From an uncultured Bacilli bacterium (lineage in GTDB: Bacteria > Bacillota_I > Bacilli_A > RF39 > UBA660), in NCBI GenBank assembly GCA_948479395.1, contig CAOLUI010000020.1, positions 1 through 19,419 on the forward strand: a stretch of DNA of 19,419 nt, read 5' to 3'. This document shows, one piece after another, positions 16,203 through 19,419 of the stretch. The position numbers were made by a program, and so were the translations under genes. Within the stretch, counting starts at the first letter, position 1. Each line of letters opens with the position of its first letter. Under the pieces are notes generated by a model. It searched no databases. It was not told where the DNA came from and saw nothing but the letters and a program-made list of their open reading frames with translations.

Positions 16203-16769
16203 ATAAGATCTATTAGGAAAATTTTCACGTTTTACTCCCCCTCTTTCTGTTATTTTTTTACCAAGATAAAAAAATTCTAAATCATCTATTTTATTTTGAC
16301 TATCATCTTTAACTTCAACGGGAATCGAAAATAAAACAGAATAAAAATCTGGACTAACAGAATCACTACTAAAGCCATCTAAATAAAAATTAACGCAATT
16401 AATATTATATTTAGCATTTTTAGTTTTTAATTTCCAGGTTTCGGTTTTACCTTTGGCGTTAGTATAAGAAAGAGAATCATCTTTAATAAGTAACTTCCCA
16501 CTCCCATTTTTAAATCCTAAATATATTTCTAAACGATCACTTGGAGGAATTGTAGGTTCTCTTAACGCAACAAGTCCACCATAATCTAAAAAATCATCTT
16601 GAACTCTTTTAATAATGAGAGCGCGATTTTGTTGATCATCTCTAGCATAATCGATTTTATTATCACTATATTTAGCATCGACTAATAATTGAAATAAAAA
16701 AATTATGATAATAGATATTAAAGCCATACTTATTATAAGCTCAATTAAAGTTATACCTCTATTTTTCAT
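16158..16769 (-). CDS. Minor prepilin (ComGF/PulJ-like)
   Basis: This 203-residue protein has a very short prepilin leader MKNRG, then ITLIELIISMALISIIIIFL, with Glu at mature position 5. The globular domain is large and strand-rich (EIYLGFKNGSGKLLI, FYSVLFSIPVEV) and resembles minor pseudopilins such as ComGF or PulJ, though I cannot assign it more closely. It overlaps the upstream prepilin gene by four bases (ATGA) and has AGGAGAT within that gene's last codons, so the pair is co-translated. The C-terminal 14 codons or so overlap ylbJ on the other strand. Confidence 0.82.
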   Translation of the reverse strand: MKNRGITLIELIISMALISIIIIFLFQLLVDAKYSDNKIDYARDDQQNRALIIKRVQDDFLDYGGLVALREPTIPPSDRLEIYLGFKNGSGKLLIKDDSLSYTNAKGKTETWKLKTKNAKYNINCVNFYLDGFSSDSVSPDFYSVLFSIPVEVKDDSQNKIDDLEFFYLGKKITERGGVKRENFPNRSYLGNKDTRKCKYNNM

Positions 16770-17374
16770 GAATATATATCTCCTAATTCTATTGTCGTAT
16801 AATAATAAACATAATTGGAATCACAAGTATTATAATCACCATGCGTTCCATCTTTACATTCTTCAAATTCAATAATTAAGCGATAACCATCTTTATCATT
16901 TCCTCCAATGGTTTTAATAAAATTAACGCCTTCTGCCCGAACCTGTCCATATAAAGACTTACAAGCATTTCCTACGTAATCATTACAATCTTGAAATTCT
17001 GTTAAATCTTTATAAGTTAAATACATATTACTTATATGAAGCTGATTATAAAGTGTTTGACATAAAGCAATATTTATATTTCCTTTTTCAAAAAATCCTT
17101 CATTTTCACAACTAAAAGGAGTTATATAATTCATTTTTTGAGGATCAGGATCTTTGCTTAAATTAGAAACTAAATAATCAAAACGAAAGTTTCGGAAAAA
17201 TTGAGATAAATGAAAGGCACGATATAAATGGGTAGAATCATTATACTTTATCCTAATATTTTCTTTAACAACAGCGGAATTATATGTAGAATAAGTTAAT
17301 AAAAGTGATGCTGTTAAAACAGCAACTACTACCAATGTTTCTATAAATATAAAACCCTTTTTTTTACTCATCAT
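16766..17374 (-). CDS. Minor prepilin with six-cysteine extracellular domain
   Basis: This 202-residue protein has leader MMSKKKG, then FIFIETLVVVAVLTASLLLT, a prepilin peptidase signal with Glu at mature position 5. The region after residue 85 holds six cysteines (FSCEN, ALCQT, QDCND, NACKS, EECKD, NTCDS), which suggests a disulfide-stabilised head. It may be a tip or adhesive minor pilin, although that role is inferred. GGAGG lies seven bases before the first of two adjacent ATG codons. It is the first gene of a two-gene unit with a good promoter. No export ATPase or platform gene lies nearby. Confidence 0.82.
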   Translation of the reverse strand: MMSKKKGFIFIETLVVVAVLTASLLLTYSTYNSAVVKENIRIKYNDSTHLYRAFHLSQFFRNFRFDYLVSNLSKDPDPQKMNYITPFSCENEGFFEKGNINIALCQTLYNQLHISNMYLTYKDLTEFQDCNDYVGNACKSLYGQVRAEGVNFIKTIGGNDKDGYRLIIEFEECKDGTHGDYNTCDSNYVYYYTTIELGDIYS

Positions 17375-17397
17375 TTTTTAGCCTCCATATTATCTTA

Positions 17398-17426
17398 ATT
17401 ATAAGTTAGAGAACAATTTTTGTAAA
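17398..17426 (-). promoter_or_regulatory. Sigma-A promoter of the minor prepilin pair
   Basis: A -35 TTTACA (17421-17426) and a -10 TATAAT (17398-17403) are separated by 17 bases on the minus strand, about 24 bases before the prepilin ATG. One mismatch from consensus. Confidence 0.78.
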
Positions 17427-17440
17427 GTTTGTTTTTTTTT

Positions 17441-17475
17441 AAATATAAAAAATATTAGAAAAAATTCTAATATTT
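17441..17475 (-). terminator. Terminator of the phase-variable surface protein gene
   Basis: Perfect eleven-base arms AAATATTAGAA (17450-17460) and TTCTAATATTT (17465-17475) surround a four-base loop, with a short T run (17447-17452) and then ATATTT on the minus strand. It overlaps the stop codon of the gene it ends. Confidence 0.7.
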
Positions 17476-18634
17476 ATGGTAATACCCATGGATCTTTGCT
17501 AGTACCTGAACCTGTGGCTTGAAGATTAGATTTAATAATAACAATCGGTCGAATATAAGCACTATAAGTGTTACCTCTTAAGACAGTACTACTTTGAGTT
17601 ACTGCACATAAAGCATTATTTTCTGAATTTATAGTGCTAGGATAAGCGCTTCCTCTTGAACTTACCATACGTCCAACAAATTTATATAGATTAGTAGTTG
17701 TGTAACTATAATTACGAGAAGCAAGCCAATAATCTTCTGGATAACTTGATCCAATTTTATTCGCATTCAAATTACTTATTGCTTCTCTTACTAATGATGC
17801 ATCCTCATTATATAAATTATCTCCTCCTCCATAAGTTTCATTAGCATTATTACTTGTAGATGAATTCCAAGGAGCTGGATATACAAATTTACTAGTATCA
17901 GTTATAAATTCTGTTTGGCTATTATATCCCATATGTCTTGAACCTATCGTATATTTTTCATTTTCATATTGTGCAGCTATTGTATTTAAAGCTCCTACTA
18001 ATTTTTGATATCCTACACAGCCAAAAAAATCTATTTTATTACTCGATATATTTTCTGATACCATTTCTATAGTACCATCTGCATTTTTCTTTATAATACG
18101 CCACAAATTCAATTCGCTTGGATTTAATGATTGTGTTTTATGACCATAGCATAGAGTGCTTGAACACCCTGTTAAGCTATTAGTGCCATTATTTTCTATT
18201 TCGTATAAAGTAGAAATTGGCGTCATTTTTACATAATCTCCTATTTTAGATGTGTTTGTTAGAGTAATTTCTTCAAAATCGATATTACATTTGATCTTTT
18301 TATTATTATTTGAATTGATGTTTACTAGTCCCCAATTATCTATATTCCATTCAGCTGAAGCGCCATTTTCACATATAACATTATTTACGATATATCCATC
18401 ATTTTTACTAGGAAAGGCCTGATCTACTACTTTTCCATATATTGTAAATGTTAATTCTATATCCCCACTACTAAAATCAGGTATTGTTCCTCTTAAGACA
18501 TTATAACTTTTTGTTTCTTTATATAAGGCATAACTCCTATATATTAGGATACCCCCCCCCAGTAGAGCTATTGCGCCTAGGGTTAGGAGGGTTCTTTTTA
18601 GTTTCTTATTTTTCTTAAAACTTTTTAATTGCAT
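17474..18634 (-). CDS. Secreted surface protein with G9 tract in signal peptide
   Basis: This 386-residue exported protein starts MQLKSFKKNKKLKRTLLTLG, a strongly basic leader. The hydrophobic core ALLGGGILIY leads to RSYALYKE, like the SSYALWK of the TasA-like protein at 13560. Next comes a small domain with two cysteines around tryptophans (ICENGASAEWN ... KIKCNI). A C-terminal half with RIIKKNADGTIEMV, YWLASRNYS and YIRPIVIIKSN recalls DUF6273-type domains. Its tail GSGTSKDPWVLP resembles that of the next gene. Nine Gs encode Leu25 to Gly28. I chose the ATG at 18634, which has AGAGGG five to six bases upstream. The ATG at 18661 lies within the promoter -10 box. Function unknown; the location should be membrane-anchored or secreted. 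Confidence 0.8.
   Translation of the reverse strand: MQLKSFKKNKKLKRTLLTLGAIALLGGGILIYRSYALYKETKSYNVLRGTIPDFSSGDIELTFTIYGKVVDQAFPSKNDGYIVNNVICENGASAEWNIDNWGLVNINSNNNKKIKCNIDFEEITLTNTSKIGDYVKMTPISTLYEIENNGTNSLTGCSSTLCYGHKTQSLNPSELNLWRIIKKNADGTIEMVSENISSNKIDFFGCVGYQKLVGALNTIAAQYENEKYTIGSRHMGYNSQTEFITDTSKFVYPAPWNSSTSNNANETYGGGDNLYNEDASLVREAISNLNANKIGSSYPEDYWLASRNYSYTTTNLYKFVGRMVSSRGSAYPSTINSENNALCAVTQSSTVLRGNTYSAYIRPIVIIKSNLQATGSGTSKDPWVLP
18552..18560 (-). repeat. G9 homopolymer (phase-variation candidate)
   Basis: Nine Cs on the plus strand read as nine Gs in codons 25-28 of the surface protein gene. With nine, the frame is open. With eight the next codons read GTA TCC TAA, and with ten they read TAT CCT AAT ATA TAG, so either change truncates the product inside the signal peptide. 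Confidence 0.85.
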
Positions 18635-18659
18635 CTTTTTCCCTCTTTCTATTATTTCC

Positions 18660-18688
18660 ATTATAGCATTTAAAATTTAGCTTAACAA
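18660..18688 (-). promoter_or_regulatory. Sigma-A promoter of the G9 surface protein gene
   Basis: TTGTTA (18683-18688) and a perfect TATAAT (18660-18665) lie 17 bases apart on the minus strand. The start site would be near 18653, leaving a leader of about 20 bases to the ATG at 18634. Confidence 0.72.
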
Positions 18689-18706
18689 TAGAAATTATTT
18701 TAACAT

Positions 18707-18736
18707 AAAAAAAAGCAAATTTTCTTTTGCATTTTT
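18707..18736 (-). terminator. Terminator of the partial surface protein gene
   Basis: GCAAA (18726-18730 on the minus strand) pairs with TTTGC (18715-18719) around AGAAAA, with A-rich and T-rich flanks that can extend pairing and eight Ts downstream. Confidence 0.72.
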
Positions 18737-18739
18737 TAT

Positions 18740-19419
18740 CTATTTCAAAATAAATGGTGAAGTATTAGAACCTAGTCCTCCACTCTTTATTCCAACATTT
18801 GAATCTAGATATACTGTAGGACGAACCTCAAATATACCATACGCACTACTGTAATTCACAAGCCCTATCGAAAACACAAGAAAAACATAGTCAGCTCCAG
18901 AAGAATACGGCATTAATGTCCATTGCATATTAGACATATCCAACCAATCATTATCTTTACAATCACTTACTCCACTTTCATGCCAATTATACAAAGTCGT
19001 ATTTAAACAGCTACTTCTATCTGTTGTTGCTCCTCCCGCAGTCGCATATCCATAATCACTTGGATACATTAAGCCTACTTCCCCTGTCCATTTTGTTGGC
19101 CTTCCTTCATATACTTCTTCTCCTCTTTCTTTTTCATAATACGTTTTAGTTATTAGATCGTTATATGTACTATTTCCACCTAAATTCCAGACACTATTAC
19201 TTACCATATTCTTAGCACTTTCCGTTAAACCATACTTACTAAAATCACATGGAGTTGTGGCCCCATTTTGCCCAATTGGACAGTCTCCACTTGTTTTATT
19301 ATAGTAGGCTCCTTCATTTAATACTTTTTGTAAAGCACTGTCACTCCAATCATTACTATTGTTATTATCCCATGAATATGAACCTATACTCTCACTTCTT
19401 ATTAATTTAACCTTATCTT
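18740..19419 (-). CDS. Secreted surface protein paralogue (N-terminus outside window)
   Basis: The frame is open from the window edge to the stop at 18740, giving 225 residues of the C-terminal part. An internal ATG at 19207 is not the real start, because coding sequence of the same character continues upstream (KVKLIRSESIGSYSWD, later CPIGQNGATTPCDFSKYGL). It is rich in Asn, Ser, Gly, Trp and Tyr, with four cysteines likely to pair: two near CPIGQ/PCDF and two near SSCLNT/SDCKDN. The end, EVRPTVYLDSNVGIKSGG then GSNTSPFILK, parallels YIRPIVIIKSN ... GTSKDPWVLP of the neighbouring gene. It is probably an exported, cysteine-bonded surface protein of unknown role. The gene is followed by its own terminator. 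Confidence 0.78.
   Translation of the reverse strand, partial: DKVKLIRSESIGSYSWDNNNSNDWSDSALQKVLNEGAYYNKTSGDCPIGQNGATTPCDFSKYGLTESAKNMVSNSVWNLGGNSTYNDLITKTYYEKERGEEVYEGRPTKWTGEVGLMYPSDYGYATAGGATTDRSSCLNTTLYNWHESGVSDCKDNDWLDMSNMQWTLMPYSSGADYVFLVFSIGLVNYSSAYGIFEVRPTVYLDSNVGIKSGGLGSNTSPFILK

Noticed and set aside
1..19419. Mycoplasma-type genetic code with TGA as tryptophan
   Set aside because: Tryptophans are encoded by TGG throughout, and the prepilin gene at 16766 ends in TGA exactly where the next gene starts.
1..19419. CRISPR array, tRNA, rRNA, insertion sequence or prophage
   Set aside because: I saw no regularly spaced repeats, no cloverleaf-type or rRNA sequence, and no transposase or integrase.

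Overview
The window is a dense, strongly AT-rich bacterial segment. It looks like a low-G+C Firmicute of the Bacilli, probably one of the uncultured host-associated lineages near RF39 or Erysipelotrichales. The gene set is Bacillus-like: recO-yqzL-era, ybeY, yqfC/yqfD, ylbD/ylbE, ylbJ, ylbL, parE/parC and nfo. Shine-Dalgarno sites are AGGTGA or GGAGG, and promoters are sigma-A type with 17-bp spacers. TGG encodes Trp and TGA is used as a stop, so the code is not the Mycoplasma one. Cell-wall, sporulation-type and pilus genes also argue against a true Mollicute. The lineage is an inference from gene content; no rRNA is present.

Region 1 (1-6566, minus strand) is one long run read right to left: a class B penicillin-binding protein with its own terminator, then yqfC, yqfD, a VanZ-like membrane protein, ybeY, dgkA, era, yqzL and recO. 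recO is cut by the window edge. Genes from yqfC to era touch or overlap, which suggests translational coupling. The phoH and yqfF genes usual between yqfD and ybeY in Bacillus are absent, and the VanZ-like gene sits in their place.

Region 2 (6567-8375) holds a plus-strand DUF2624/YqfT-like gene broken by one extra A in an A8 run, the convergent nfo gene, and a single-gene type IV pilin unit with a near-consensus promoter and its own terminator.

Region 3 (8412-13491, minus) carries ylbE, ylbD, parC and parE. The last two are topoisomerase IV.

Region 4 (13517-16202) holds a TasA/camelysin-like secreted protein, the PDZ-Lon protease YlbL, and divergently the membrane protein YlbJ.

Region 5 (16158-19419, minus) is a surface module. 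It has two overlapping minor prepilin genes behind a good promoter, then two related secreted proteins, one cut by the window edge. The complete one has a run of nine Gs inside its signal-peptide codons. Losing or gaining one G would stop translation within a few codons, so this looks like a phase-variable ON/OFF switch and is the most interesting feature here.

Taken together, housekeeping DNA repair, ribosome maturation and topology genes alternate with an envelope programme of secreted and pilus-type proteins.
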